Program-made: the position numbers and the translations under genes
Shown here: positions 42,766-56,590 of the stretch, one piece after another
How the letters are laid out: every line of letters starts with the position of its first letter
How positions within the stretch are numbered: position 1 is the first letter of the stretch
NCBI RefSeq assembly: GCF_964340395.1
Contig: NC_135551.1
Location: 27,409,380-27,473,379 of the forward strand
Source: Glandiceps talaboti
Taxonomy: Eukaryota > Hemichordata > Enteropneusta > Spengelidae
Direction: 5' to 3'
Length of the DNA stretch: 64,000 bases
The notes under the pieces: model-generated
Database searches by the model: none
The model's input: only the letters and a program-made list of their open reading frames with translations
Told to the model about the DNA's origin: nothing

Positions 42766-45700
42766 CTGGTGATACAAAAAAAATTTAAAAATTGAGAAAA
42801 ATAGAAAATATGTCAATTTTGTTATATAATGAGTCAGTCAGTTTGTCTGCCTTTCTGTCTGTCTCTCTTTCTCTCAAAACACATGCATGCATGTGCCTGC
42901 ATTCACGCCAACAAATGCATACATACATACATACATACATACATACATACATACATACATACATACATACATACATACAAACACACACACATACACATAC
43001 AACATACAAATGTGTATGCATGAGCACACATGCACACACACACTTTTTAAATTAAATTTCTTCATGGTTGTAATGCACAATGATGATTGATTGGCCATTG
43101 CAACATTTCTATTTTCCCCATCTCCCCACTCTCATTGCATTTCTTTTTTATTTCTCTTTGGCTGTACTTCATTAAACCTGTCAATACAATAATTTATCTC
43201 TAAACAACTAACCTACATGTACATCACTATATGTTATTGTATATATTGGTATTCTTCAAATGTGACCTGGTACAAGTAGGTACATGTAAAATTCACTGAG
43301 TTGAAACATGATTGAATGCCTAGTAATTACCCAGTACCATCACCAATCTATGTACTACTAAGACAAGACAATGGTTTTTATCCGTAGGGGTACCAGCTGA
43401 ATGACTCTTCTAACAATCACATTGAATAGATATCTTGAATAACAGTAGAACTTCTTTATATATAAACGACTATAATCACTTTATACAGAGATTGTAAAGT
43501 AGAAATGGCTATTCATCTCTTGTAATACATATTCATCTCTTGTAATACATCTGTAATACCATAACTAACTTATACCCTAAACAATGGATAGTAAACACAA
43601 TTCACACAATGGGATTTATGTGGATGACTTGCTGATTATTACCTACGGATCTATTTACATTTGTTCAAATCTACATATTACAGCAGTTTCACATCATAAA
43701 ATGTATTTTTATATGTTAATGTTTTTAATAGTATCTCTTCTTTTATTAACATCATGAAATGTTTTCATTGTGTTTTTGCTAAGGGTGGTAAGTGGGTAAA
43801 ATCTACCTGGGTCCCCATGTCATTTTACTAGGGTTCCCAACCACTGTTTTTGCTAAGGGTGGTAGTGGGTAAAATCTACCTGGGTTCCCAACCACTGTTT
43901 ATGCTAAGGGTGGTAAGTGGGTAAAATCTACCTGGGTTCCCATGTCATTTTACCTGGTTCCCAAACAAATTTACGCTAGCTTCTATGAAAAACACAACCA
44001 CTTTTACCAACCTTAGCAAAAACACTAGTTTATAGATATTAATAATTTTAATCTCTTAATTTCACATCATGAAATATCTGAAATGATGTTTCTGATGATA
44101 AAAGTTAAGACTTTAAAGTATAAGATTTGTCTGCCATATATTCATTTTCAATGCATTATTTGTATTGCCTAGAGTGTGAAAGGAAATTCAATAAAACTAG
44201 ATAGACTGAACTTATGTTGTTTTTAAATACAAAACAAATAATATGTTCGAAGCAATAATTGCCAATGAAAATTTAATCCAAACTTGATGGAAAACTGATA
44301 AATTGATTTGAAATTCTGTTGTAACTGTCAATAATTTATTGATATTTCTGTCAATAATTTATTGATGTTTCCTTAATATGTCTAGTTTGTGAGATTAAAC
44401 TGTTAGAGCTTTATCATTCTATACTTCACTACTTCCTAAATAATGAAATACCACATATTAGTCTGCCCTGTGGAAAATATATTTGAGGTATTCTGACAAT
44501 CATGTTTTTAACCCAATTTCACAGAACTGAAATACAAAAGTGTTTACGAAAGCTTATTTAAAACATTTCAAATAAATGCTGATTCTATTCAACTCAGACT
44601 TACATTTTTTATTTGAACTCAAGAAAATATTCACTCACTAATTCCGATTCTTTTCCAGTATCATCATTATCAAATTTCAGGTATGGATTGAAAATGATTA
44701 GCTTATACAGACATGCTGTGTGTACTATTACAAACAGCTGCCTTTTCCTCATTATTTGGACTTTCTTGTTGTGTTGTGTTGTGTTGTGTTGTGTTGTGTT
44801 GTGTTGTGTTGTGTGGTGTGGTGTGGTGTGGTGTGGTGTTGTGTTGTGTTGTGTTGTGTTGTGTTGTGTTGTGTTGTGTTGTGTCGTGTCATGTCGTGTC
44901 AGCTACTGTACAAAATGCCAAATGTGGCTAGAGTGTATACATGTATTGTGGCTAAGAGTACTGTCAAGACTAAAAACTAATCTCTGGGCTACAAAATGAT
45001 TTCTACTATAACATAACATTGATGATGGAAATGTGGAGTGGTTTGTAAAAACCTATGGACTATTACACATGCTTTACAAAGTTAGACAACAAAAGAAAAG
45101 TGGCTATACAAAACAGCTATTGTGTTTGAAACAATGAAATAATAATAGGCTGCAAGATTACATTAAAACACAAATGTTTAGAATTCACTATTTACATAAG
45201 ACATACTTGTTATTGTCTTTTTACACAGTTAGGATGTGATTTCTACAGGTACTAACAGTGAATTGGTATGTGACCTACATTGCAATTTAATCAACAATTA
45301 AAACATGAAAACTTGAGTGATAAGCATTTTACTATATAAATAGTATACATATTTTGACAGTTATGGTTATATACATTACTAATTAGCTTATCACAAATAT
45401 GACTACTTGCAAACAGAGGGGTGATGTGAAGCTACTACAAGGTTGCCACTGATTAGAAAATAATTAACATACCACAGGGTTAAAAGAGTATGTAATTGAT
45501 TGATCGATTGATTTGTTATTTGGTTTAATGATTGATCGATTGAATGATCATTTCATTATAATATAATATAACTTATTTTGTGTGTGGTATTGATCAATTA
45601 AATTTGAGTTTTGTGTGGTGATAGAAAACTCTTTTTATTCTTTCCCTGGCTACATTTCTCACTTTCAGTTATATGCAATTCTCTCTTTATTGACTAGATA

Positions 45701-48700
45701 AATATATCTTGTCCATTCTTCTTATACTGTGCTTAACATTATCTGCAAACTGATCTGTTTGCTGTGGCAAAGGTTTTGTGAGGAGCAGCATGTTGGTAAA
45801 ATGTTCCTGCCTTTCCAAATTATAACATGTATCTTTAAATATATAGAGAAGGGTGTGTACTTTTAAAAGGGGAATTCCCCATTTGTTCACTATGGTTCAC
45901 AACAGAAGAAAAATACTGACAATCCTGCTACAGCTTTTAGCCACTCTGAATATCTCCAAAACAAACTGTCAGAGACTGTCAACAAGTCCTTGAAAGGTAG
46001 CAAATATTCAAACACCTATCTGAACTGAACATGTTGAAACCCCTGGCAAGTTGTGTGTGCATGGCCCCAATCATCACTGAAGGTCTATTGAAAGACAGAA
46101 AATGTCAACTAGGTACTATACCTTGAAGTGTTTAGAAGCAACTTTGATGTGATGTAACTTTGGCAGCATATTACAGTCTAACTGTGTCATTGAGTCTCCA
46201 TCTAAGAACAGACCAGGTGAATCGTCACTCTTCAAGAACGCATCTAAAGAAGCAACTTCTTTCTGTAAACTATTCCGAAGAACTTCATCTTTGGTTGGGT
46301 CATCATTCTTGAGGAACCTACAAAAGAAGGTTCCAACATATCTTATCATTTACTTATACACAACAATATGAGTGACAACCAGCATGAAGGACAGGTGACC
46401 ATTTTATAATAGTCACTGCAAGTAAAGTAGGAAGCATGAGTTATCTTTCTGCAGGTGACATTTTTGATGAAAGTAAAATGATTGGAACTTGAGTTTTGGG
46501 ACAGGTACTTTGAGAAATTTTCAGTTGATCTACAAGGCTCACAGAACATACAGGAAAACTTGATCAAGTTGGAGCCATGGTTACTTTGTTTAGAGAGAAC
46601 ATGAACAATATTGTGCCTCTTGTGTTACCTTCAGGAATACTATTATAGAAAGCAGCAAATAGTCATCAAATCCTGGCATATTCTGACCCAATATAATTCA
46701 TCTTCATCTATAATTTTGTCTTTTTTAAGACTTACCTTGAGAACCTCTGGAAAACATCAATACCTGCCATCATAGCTTTCTTGTTGTTAGATCGAAGACT
46801 AGGTTCTGGTATGGTTTGTTCTAAATAATCTGCCATTTCTGAGACATCTGTTAAAACTCTTTCACCATCTACTAAAACTGGTATCTTACCTACAAAGGTA
46901 AAAAAAAAGAGAAAAAAAAATGATTTTGATCAATATTGACATGATATATCATAAATATCACCATATAATCACATGTGTTTTATATACCATGTAATTGTTA
47001 GTTTTACACATCATCAAACATAGATATCAACATTTCTGTCAAGCTATCTGTCAATCAAAAAATAGTTGGGTACTACACTAATGAATATTAATTAATGATG
47101 AATCAGTTCTCTTTTGAAGTCACAAGAAGAACTCCATAAGTTTAAGTTTATCCTGTATTTTGTACAAATAGACTACATATTTCATCTCAGGGCAGAGTTA
47201 AGAAATTCAAAGTATGTTGCTTACAGCAAAGTTTTGCATTAGCTCACAAATTCTTTGATAGTGAGAGTACAGCAATGTAGGGGGAAATGTACAGTTCCTT
47301 ACAACGACAATGCACTAGTTCACAAATTCTTTGTCAGGGAATACAGCAATGTAGGGGAGACTTTTAATCCCTTGCAAAGCACAGAATAGGCTAAAAGGAT
47401 CTGGGTTCATGGCTAGAATGACTGTTGAGAATACATACCTCCAGGCGATATGTCCATGAACCGTTTAGGTTTCTTGTTCATATCAACTGTCGTGATATTG
47501 AAACTCACTTTCTTTAAGCACAGAATTAAGAAGATTCTTTGACAGAACGGACAATCACCAAGTGCCTTGCCATCTCTTCCTGCCTGTAAATCAAAGGATA
47601 AAATGAAATGTTACCAGACAATCCCAATAAAATGCTCAATACTGGTATTTACTGTATTTCAAAAATGTCTATCCAGTAATGACTGGCAATGATGAGTTAT
47701 CTGTTCTTTCCTTCCTTTTGAAAACAAATGAATATACTGAGTATAATTTTCGAGACACACTTCAGTGCTACCGATATCCTATAAATCATATGCAGCCAAA
47801 ATTACAGTTGTGACTACAACAAGGCAGTAATTGTAGTAATATCACAGCAAGGCTATAACACTGCAGCAACAAGTCGATTACATGCAATGTGAAATTTAAG
47901 ACCTACATATGTCTGATTTTATGATGCTGATTTCATACTACTACAGTACTATACTAGTGCCAGTACTTTTCATAAAGTACCTGCACATCACAGTCAAGTA
48001 GATACAAATGTATTTCTAATGCCATTACTTGCCAAATGGTCATGAAGGGTCACTGAGACTATGTCAATTATTCAGTTGTGACCCTGACCCTGCTGCTGAC
48101 ATAACTTGGCTGCTAACCAAATTGAACAAAGTCCAAAATTAGACAATGCAGTATGCTAAAAAAAGTAGAATTTTATATAGGTCCACAAACACTATGTGTT
48201 CAAGTTGCTCACTATCTATTAGTGTTCTCCAGCAGAACCATTTCAGCATGGTGGTGACCATGCTACAATTTTCTGAAAATTTGCAATATCATCACCCTTT
48301 CTGCCAAACTAAACATATTGATCAAATCATCTATCACCACCCTATGGTATAATATCACCTTTTGTGAAAACCTAATACATACATGTAATAATGTACCCTA
48401 AGGCATTAACCTTTATTCAGCTGACACACAATGCATACAAACAAAAGATGATATCTATTATGAACAGAAGACATAAATGTTGTATACTTCTCATCTCAAA
48501 TTCTGAAAATCATGACAAAGTGAAATGAAAACAAGTGTACAGTATACAATATTTATCCTTCTACATGTATTTCTATACAGTATATTTATAGCACACACAG
48601 TAATTACTTTAAAAAATTCAGTTAAAAATTACATGTACAGTACTGTAGTACACATAATGTATTACTAGATTAATCTAAAAAGACCTCACTGTGATTAAAA

Positions 48701-51700
48701 TATCAAAATCAATCACTTCATTTTGACATAGCAGACAAGTAAAAATAGTATAACTAGAAATAATATGTCAATAGGTGAGGACTGCAATCATTTCAGTCAT
48801 TTTATTAGGTGACACATTACATGTATGGACATGTACACAGTTTGTAACATACATATATGTTACGTAGCTAGCTCTACAACCTCCAGAAATCTCACTCTCA
48901 GAAGATGGCTGCTGAAATAAAATCTCTACCAAAGTGATGGAAATTTTTTTTATATACTTTTATATTTTACATATTACAAGATAATATTAAGCTTACAGAA
49001 TACATTTTTATTGTATTCATATTTCACATAGTTACAGGTGATGTACCAGATGATATTATCAGTGTACTACACAATGGAGAGTACAAAGTGTGGAAGGCAG
49101 TAAAGTATGTACACCATACTGAGTAACATAAAACAAACATGTAATTGGAGGACAATTCTTGACCTATAAGCCACTGACATCACGTTCAGGTCATTCCCAT
49201 CAGTGACATTTTGTGTAGCATTCTATTTTAGATATAATCTAAGTTTATCCAAACTTTGAAAATACTAGCCAGAACCCCATGATGCCCAAGTGCAAGTGTG
49301 GTATATACCAGACATTTGCACAAGTGCTTGCTGCAGCCGTACTTTCACGAGCATAGTTAGTGAAATTACAACAGAATGAACTGCGAGTAGGAGTACAAAC
49401 ACCTCTGAGTACCCACACTGGATCTCACATGGAATGGGGTTCTGGTATGATGTTTATACGAAACAGCAAATTCCACAAAACTGATACTACGCAATCGCCT
49501 GCTTTCATGTACAACAAACAATTGTACCCTCATTTGCATATCATTTCCATACAAATATGCAATAGAGTCTCAGTATTGCTCTGCAGTGCAAATACCACTA
49601 GTATGCACATGCAACAGTGCACGTAATCTTGGTACACATGAAATAACCATAATAAAACACATTATTAGTAGATCAAATGGTCTTACAAAGGGCTGATACA
49701 TTATTACATTTATATCTTGGACCTTTCACTGTCATTCAATTTTGCCTTCAGTGATATGTTGCTTATGATTGTGAATTTACTACACTTGTATTTTAAATTT
49801 TATATCTGCGTATTAAATATCACATATATGATGTAATGTACAGAAATTCACATGACCTTATGCAGAGTTGATTTTGTCATGTTATACTTCAGACACCATA
49901 CAAATATCTTTTAATTACACAAAGGGTCAGTATGTTTACAAATGGGGCAGTCTCAACAGAATACCATCTTCACTATAGCAAGTACATGTTATGACTACAG
50001 TGGGTAATAATGTTCTATAAAGTCTACCCTTATCAACTTACCAATTTATGCATAATTAAATCATGTATTGTTAGGATAATGATAAGTTTTATTTTAAAAT
50101 ATTTGTTATTGTCCACAACATTTCTTGTCTCTGTCTCTCCCATTCTTTGTACTATATGTATGTATGAAATTCTTGGTGTTTTGTGTATGTATATGTATGT
50201 GTTATGTGAATGTACCAGACAGACAGCAGACAGCAGTAAATTACCTTGTACCTATTGCTATTCTTAAAAGTGATTAATATCTATTCAAAAAATTAGATTT
50301 ATCTATTTCAATTTTCATTCACATTTGTTTCTCAACACATAACACTGAGACATAAATGAAACACAGGTCTGAGACACAAACATAAGTCTGGGACACTATC
50401 TTCAGTAAACTGAATGCCTTAGATTAGTTTTATCAACAAAATGTATCACAGTATGATAAATGGTACAGTTAAGTATAATACCTACATGTACATACACTAT
50501 TTGCTATCAGGGGTGGGTGTGGTATGTTGAAGTGAAGTCTGACCCTGCAACCTAGATAGTGTACACATTTGTCAAATAGATTCTAAAATCATAATCTTAT
50601 AAAGACATGTTTTATTTCTTGACATAAATATTTCAAAGGTATTATCTCTGTGTACAAATAAGTTTCAAACCTGTCTTAGCTGTAACTGGGTATCATCTTT
50701 TTGATCAGACAACCAACAATAATATATTCACTGAAAATTGTTAAAATACTAAAAATTACATAATTGTACATGTCAATTTCAGGTTGATTTTATCTGTAAG
50801 TAGTATATGTTGAAATTGTGATTCACTGGGGTGCTGATTTTTGGTTGGGGATTGAAATTTAGTTTACTGTTATTTTTCATTCCAGTTTATTTCATTTCAT
50901 TGTCAAGAATAATCTACCAAATAAAGCAGGTAGAACTCTCAAAAATAATTCATAAAAGATTTAGAAAATACTAAATGTTGAATATGGAATCAATTTTATG
51001 TTGTCATTTTCACTAAAAATAAACCAAAACTCAAAAGTTCTCTAACTGAAATGGGCTGAACCACTAATTGAATAAATAGGCTTACATGTATGCTGCAGTT
51101 TAACAGTTCAGTCTGTATATGACTATTTTTGATAATGACTATATTCTTTTTACTCTTATCAAACCTGGATTTTGTCTGATTTTATTAGCGACAGAACACA
51201 GACCTAATATGATGTATATCTCATTTAACCCTCAAGACAAGGTTCATTGTCAAGTTCATGTAAAAGATAATGGCTGTGGTAGGATGAATAACGGAAGGAC
51301 AAAAAAAAAATATGTTTGCATTATAACCCTAGATCAACATATCAACATACACGTCTGTATTTTTACCAAATCTTTGCAAACAGGACAGTGCATACATACT
51401 TGTACATGTACAATCAGAATATGTTCGGAGTTCCCACAAAATGTAATATATTTGTAAACAACTCTGTACATTTTTAAAACCATATTTCTTGCTCTGAACT
51501 GCCTAGTTTCTACAAGCCTTGGCCAAAACATCGACATCTTATTATAGTACTACTATGACTGCTTCCAGCTAAGACACGTCAGTCCCCACATATTTTGCCT
51601 CCAGATATTACTGTATGACTTGTCACCTCTCTCATATATCTACACAGTCAACCAATGACTTTTCTAAACAAATTTTACAACTAGATAATGCTATCAAATA

Positions 51701-54700
51701 ACAATTTGTTAAATTTTTTGAAGGTACCTTGTTCTTGAAAATTATCTGACCAATATTTAAATACTCCTGGTATTATCTTGGCTTGCCTTGGTCTGTTACT
51801 GTACAAAACACCATGGGTGGCTTTACATGTATAGTCCATTATGTACATGTTTTCATAGAATCAAAATTTGCCTACGTTACATCATATTTGTATTCAATTT
51901 TTAACAGTGCTTAACTGTAGCCACATCTGGAGCTGGTGTTGTACTTGGTGGTAGTGAGTTCCATCAAGGTATTAAGTGTGGCTATAAGAGGTAGTGATAA
52001 CAATCTTTTGATGAAACAAAGAAATAAAATATCAAATGTCACGAAAAAATAAATAAATAAAAGATAGTCCAGCTAACTTTCAAAAACTCCTCTATACTAA
52101 AATGTACATTCTAAGACCCTTGACTGGGATATTGTTGATATAAATCTTGACTTTTTATATACATCTATGTGAATTCTGAGTGGACCTCTAGTGCAATGTA
52201 CTTTGCAACTTGGGTAAATTTGACATGCATTACATATTAAAGTTACTCCCTTTACAAATAAAGTGGTTTTTTTTAGTTTAATCTGCTATTAAGAAACTTC
52301 CCTGTTGTAATATTAGATAGAAATATGTCACACTTTGTACATGATGATATATCACTTGTACATGTATATCTAGACAAGTACATTTTTGTTATTTGACGAT
52401 TTGACATATGTTTGACTTGTAACCTTGGTGGTGAGATCACAATCTTTTCAATACAACCATAGCTAATCTATCCTAGTGGTTCTAACATCTGTTGTAGACA
52501 ATTACCGGACTCAGTTTTAGTTTTTTGTAGATACATACTGTCATCATCTGGCAACATAGTACACCAGCTGTATCCTTGGTCTGTAAATGTATGCATTTAA
52601 TATAGTTATTAAGTAGTATCACAGCGTGTAAATAATACAGACCATGCATTTAATTATTTCAGTAGGGGTGTGACTTTGTTGATGGATTCCACAACATTAC
52701 ACATATATGTTTTCAAAATAAATACTGACAATGTCTCCATGCAAATTTTGAAAAATATTCTGGATCTTCTGGACAACCTGAACCATAAACACACTATTTA
52801 AATAAATACTGATTTTTTTTTAGTAAATCTTGGACTTGTAACCTTGAACTAAATCATTGTTATACTCAGTTATACTCATGTCAAGTCCCAGCATAATGCA
52901 ATTAAATTTTCTTGATTCAAGCACTCACAGCTGAACTGATAATAGTTTTCTCAACAAACAAACCAAGCATAAATATATTACTTTATTATGCAAATGATTT
53001 ATTAAAATTCAAATCTACATCAAAAAGCTTTCTAGGATCTGGTGTTTATCGGTCTGTCTTTTAATACATGTTAGTAAGTTTATGGTTGTTCATATTTGTT
53101 TATATGTACTCCTTAGGATTACCTGTTTTTGTTGTGCAAGAGTTTAAGGAGCACCCAGGCTCTAGAACTTTGTAATATTTATTCTTTAATTCTTGCATCT
53201 AAATTTACATGTTTGAATTGTGTCAGCGCAATGAATTTGAATCTGTTGCAGTTAACTGTGTTTTAAAGTCCCTGATTAAAGCACACTCTATGTAAAAGTT
53301 GGTCAGACGATTAGTCATTTTTGTACTCTTTTATTGATGATTTATCATCTTTGCACCCAAAATTACCACCATAAATGTCATTATTATTTACACTATGAAA
53401 GTACAATACTGTTAGTGTTACATGTAAGTAGCTCATAGTCTAGATACATGCATGATAAATGGATTCGAAGTCAACCAGCATGAATGTCCAAGAACTTATT
53501 GAAGAAATTCAACAAGTATTTAGTCTGACACTACAACAGGTGAAGTGAGACAAATGTACATATAATGTACACATTTGGCAGTGTTTCTGTCACTGCAGTA
53601 AGTAGGTAAAATCTACCCATGTCGCTAAGTATTTTACCAAGAGGCTACTCTACCAATGACAAGTTTTTGTTAAGCACAGTACATGTAAGTAGGTAAAATC
53701 TATAGAGTTGAAGTATTTTATATGGGCTTTAGTGTACAAGTTATGTAAATCTAAGCAAGTTTCACCAGTTTTCCCATATGGTTCCCCATCAAAATGATAA
53801 TACAATGTATGGGAACCTATGTAAGATTTAACCAGATACCACCTGCCCCTCCCTCCTCTTACCATGTTCCCCATCAAAATTATGGTACATGTACAAGGTA
53901 TGGGAACCTATGCAAGTTTTAACAGATCTGATCCCCCTTCCTCCCCTCTCTGTTACCATGTTCCCCATTAAAATTATGGTACAACAACCTATGTAAGTTT
54001 TAACAGATAACCCCTCTTCCCCTCTGTCATTAAGGTTCCAAACCAGCAAACCATTGTTTTGATACTTTATTCAAATTGTGTGAATTGGTAGGACAACAGT
54101 CTCATCTAATGAGGTTATATCAGGACATGGCACAGTAGGGAAAGGCACTAAAACAGTTTCACTAGATAGAGTTACATAGGGACATTAGCACAGTAGTTGT
54201 AATTGTACACTAACTTTAAATGTAGTAAACACCACTATATGTTAATGAGAATATGGTATATAGTTTGCATCCTCACATGCAATTTCAGTTTACAACTTTG
54301 ACATAATCTAAATCAGAAAACTCCCCCCCCAAAAAAAACAAAAACAAAAAAAAAACAAAAAAAACAAAACAAAAAAAAACAGACTGATCACTAGACACTG
54401 TGTAATTAAGACTGAATTCTCTTTCTGTTACAATGGTCCAAAAACTGGCAGAGAAAAGTGATTTTTATTTTCAAACATTCTATGATTCAGCAACTTTAAA
54501 AGTTGACACATGCAATTCTCCTTTGTTTAAAAGCAATACTACTAGTGTGAATAATTGACACTAAATTAACTACCATTGTGTTTTCTCTAATCATAATAAC
54601 CTTTTATCAGTCACCTATATACTCTCTGACACTACATATATTACAGGCTGCCAAAGACATCAATCTCATACATCATATACTGTTATATACAGTATAAGAT

Positions 54701-55874
54701 ATATAAATTGAGTCAATGACACTTGCATTGTTTTGTACACATTGTGATAGATCTTCTAGCGTTTTCTACAATTTTGTGATTCAGAAAGTAAAAGAAAGGG
54801 CGTTTTTAATGAAAGGGACGACTTCTGAGAAGATTATTCCAGACTATTACAAACACTGACAATGTCTGTGACTCAGAATTACAGCTACTCCTAGAGGGAA
54901 AACACCCATTAGACTTACAATATACATGCCCTTTGACCCAATAAATCACAGAATACCACATGTTGTGCGCGTATTGTTGGTACTGGGGCAGTCTGTGGTA
55001 ATGGACGAGAAGTGCATGCATTTTTCAGGACATGAAATCAAATATGTGGAATGCTAGTAGCCGCTTTAACTAAAAAGATAACACAACTGTGAACAATATA
55101 CACAGTTCAACGTTAATCGATTCTAGAAAGTTCCTTCACCTCTCGATTGTGGATATCATATGGCAGGCAGGCTCAAGAACAAGTGTCGATATTGTACACC
55201 GTGAGTACTTTGAAAACATATACCACGGATATTTGGCATATAGGTCATACAATTACAAAATAACGAGCACTAAATGAACTGGTCTCACACTGGCATCGAA
55301 CGGTTATTGGCGAAGTGTTATTCATGCGAACAGTTCTGATGTCAAATTACACAGCATTGCAGTTGACAGTAACTTAAAGACAGACCAACATGCAATATGT
55401 ATTCATGATAATTTGCAAATGTTTTGTTAATAAAGTGTTAAATTAAAATACGAAATAAATTAATGTATGAATTTCATGAAATTATAAATTCCCACCGTAT
55501 CAAATTTCATTATTTCGAGCGGCCATTTTGAAAATTACACTCGCATGTACGTACGTGACCCAAACCATCGCGACTTTATCCATAACATCGTGTAATGAAA
55601 GAATGAACGTTTGAAAAACCCGCTTGTGAGATATAAATATTTACTTACTGAATAAAACATTTCCCTTTTTAAAACACAAAAATACCAGCATAAAAATGAC
55701 AAGTGCCAAATACAGTAGTTAAAAATTCTTTCGTTTCTCATCAAGATCTTTATCAAATTTGGGAGGGAACTTTCCTTGCATACCATGAATTCTTTGACTT
55801 TTAAATGCACACTGGATTATACTCACCCTGACGAACAGCTCTATTGTATCGTTTGAATTGTTCATGTCACCCAT
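42628..55874 (-). CDS. CLIC: Chloride intracellular channel protein (CLIC), complete, five exons
   Basis: Joining 55874-55827, 47583-47439, 46889-46736, 46317-46122 and 42765-42628 gives 226 residues beginning MGDMNNSNDTIELFVRAGRD. The N-terminal thioredoxin-like domain carries the glutaredoxin-type CPFC at 27-30 and the cis-proline of GKIPVLVD at 68. The C-terminal all-helical domain has FLDGDSMTQLDCNMLPKLHH (154-173) and ends in IHGWNKTLGRV. Family members switch between soluble GST-fold oxidoreductases and membrane-inserted channels. CPFC, with two cysteines, differs from the CPFS of many vertebrate CLICs. Phases (0, 1, 2, 0) agree at every junction. The first intron is 8.2 kb. A paralogue lies 2.1 kb upstream on the same strand. 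Confidence 0.95.
42915..42978 (+). repeat. (CATA)n microsatellite
   Basis: About sixteen ATAC units, inside the last CLIC intron, followed by (CA)n-rich sequence. Both-strand ORFs across it are artefacts. Confidence 0.97.
43080..43769. other. CLIC intron 4, no gene seen
   Basis: Only a 21-bp tandem duplication (ATTCATCTCTTGTAATACAT) at about 43510-43555 was noted. Confidence 0.4.
43770..44025. mobile_element. Small TIR element with internal triplication
   Basis: The left end GTGTTTTTGCTAAGGGTGGT is the inverse complement of the right end (ACCAACCTTAGCAAAAACAC) with one mismatch. Inside, a unit TGCTAAGGGTGGTAAGTGGG followed by TAAAATCTACCTGGG is repeated three times. TTTGCTAAGGGTGCTAC at 62072 and GTAGGTAAAATCTACCCAT at 53602 look like fragments of the same family. 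Confidence 0.65.
44030..46121. other. CLIC intron 4, repeats only
   Basis: Contains a 22-bp tandem pair (CTGTCAATAATTTATTGAT) near 44330, the (GTGTT)n array at 44767 and a GATTGATCGATTGA-rich patch at 45490-45550. No exon seen. Confidence 0.45.
44767..44895 (+). repeat. (GTGTT)n / (GTGTG)n satellite
   Basis: About 26 five-base units. The middle block changes to GTGTG and the last few to GTGTC, giving a three-part variant structure GTGTT-GTGTG-GTGTT-GTGTC. Confidence 0.95.
46122..46317 (-). CDS. CLIC: CLIC exon 4 (residues 117-181)
   Basis: Acceptor TTTTGTAG, one base completing the split Arg codon, then FLKNDDPTKDEVLRNSLQKE to KVASKHFK; donor AAG then GTATAG, phase 0. Contains the FLDGD..T..DCN.LPKLH signature. 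Confidence 0.96.
46736..46889 (-). CDS. CLIC: CLIC exon 3 (residues 66-115 plus split codons)
   Basis: Acceptor CTTTGTAG, then KIPVLVDGERVLTDVSEMAD, YLEQTIPEPSLRSNNKK and AMMAGIDVFQRFS; donor TCAAG then GTAAG. This is the second half of the thioredoxin-like domain with the cis-Pro loop. Confidence 0.95.
47439..47583 (-). CDS. CLIC: CLIC exon 2 (residues 17-64)
   Basis: Acceptor GATTTACAG, then AGRDGKALGDCPFCQRIFLI, LCLKKVSFNITTVDMNKK and PKRFMDISPG; donor GGAG then GTATG. Contains the CPFC redox motif and the hydrophobic segment thought to insert in membranes. Confidence 0.95.
47584..49268. other. CLIC intron 1, no gene seen
   Basis: AT-rich sequence. A possible short duplication of GCATTAGCTCACAAATTCTT occurs just before it (47235 and 47313). 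No exon found. Confidence 0.4.
49269..49445. mobile_element. MITE-like inverted repeat (family B, copy 2)
   Basis: Ends CCAGAACCCCAT and ATGGGGTTCTGG are exact inverse complements; arms of about 75 bp share CAAGTGTGG / CAGTGTGGGTA and ACTTTCACGAGCATAG words with copy 1 at 23810-23996. It lies in CLIC intron 1. Confidence 0.75.
49446..53584. other. CLIC intron 1, no gene seen
   Basis: Long AT-rich sequence without an exon I can support. The ORF at 51119-51457 (112 codons) has no motif, no splice context and typical chance composition. Confidence 0.4.
53585..54045 (+). repeat. Two degenerate tandem repeats
   Basis: GTAAGTAGGTAAAATCTA occurs twice (about 53599 and 53686). From 53765 three units of about 85-95 bp carry CCATGTTCCCCATCAAAAT, TATGGGAACCTATGTAAG and a CCCCTCCCTCCTC-like pyrimidine block. 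The minus-strand ORFs here are artefacts of the array. Confidence 0.75.
54046..55826. other. CLIC intron 1, 5' part, no gene seen
   Basis: Contains a C8 then A/C-rich tract at 54326-54381, similar to 24082-24256. CpG frequency rises after about 55080, as expected near a promoter. Confidence 0.4.
55827..55874 (-). CDS. CLIC: CLIC exon 1 (residues 1-16)
   Basis: ATG at 55874 in context AGAATATGGGT; MGDMNNSNDTIELFVR, then donor AGG followed by GTGAGT, phase 0. IELFVR fits the family pattern IELFVKAG across the junction. A second ATG at residue 4 is a possible alternative start. Confidence 0.9.
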
Positions 55875-55984
55875 ATTCTGTTGTTTCGTATACTAAAACT
55901 TGGAAAAACTCAAATACTGGTCCGGATAGCACACGATACTGACTTGTCGGAATGCACGATAACAACACCTCACCCACCGCTTAA

Positions 55985-56002
55985 TTCGATTGCGCATGCG
56001 TA
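55985..56002. promoter_or_regulatory. NRF1-like site GCGCATGCG
   Basis: TGCGCATGCGTAA lies about 115 bases upstream of the CLIC start codon. GCGCATGCG is the NRF1 half-site palindrome, frequent in animal housekeeping promoters. Inferred from sequence only. Confidence 0.4.
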
Positions 56003-56424
56003 AGCACTAAAAGAAACTGCGCCAACAAGCGATGAAATGATGTACATTATCCGGTTGCGAGTCGAACAATTTCCTTTATATCATTGTATATATGAGGCTT
56101 GGTTTCCTCTTAATTACAAACAAAAAAGTCTTTGTGGATGGTATAGTAATGAAAACCACTCCCAGTGCATTAATTCGGTTTAATCTTCCCGTACAACGCC
56201 TTTTTTTTTTAGAATATCATCTTCAGATCATACAATCGCTCGTCTGATTCTTTTGTTTTTATTAATATTGACAGTTTGTATCTAACAGGAATGTATTACT
56301 TTCAATTCACTAATCAAAAATAATTTCTATGGCGCCAGACACAAAACCGGGCTCTGAACTTCAGCTGAGCCTGGAGCGGCCTCAACGTGAACTGAGGTAG
56401 ACACAAACTATCAAGTTGTTTGAT

Positions 56425-56590
56425 ACCACCACCACCACCACCACCACCACCACCACCACCACCACCACCACCACCACCACCACCACCACCACCACCACCA
56501 CCACCACCACCACCACCACCACTACCACCACCACCACCACCACCACCACCACCACAACAACAACAACAACAACAACAACAATAATAATAA
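56425..56590 (+). repeat. (ACC)n, then (AAC)n and (AAT)n microsatellite
   Basis: About 43 ACC units with one ACT, then about eight CAA and three ATA units: a compound trinucleotide array. Thr-, Gly- and Cys-only frames across it are artefacts. Confidence 0.97.

Noticed and set aside
44613-44999. Cys-Val-rich 128-codon ORF
   Set aside because: Frame through the (GTGTT)n array.
51119-51457. 112-codon plus ORF in a CLIC intron
   Set aside because: No motif, AT-driven composition and no splice context.
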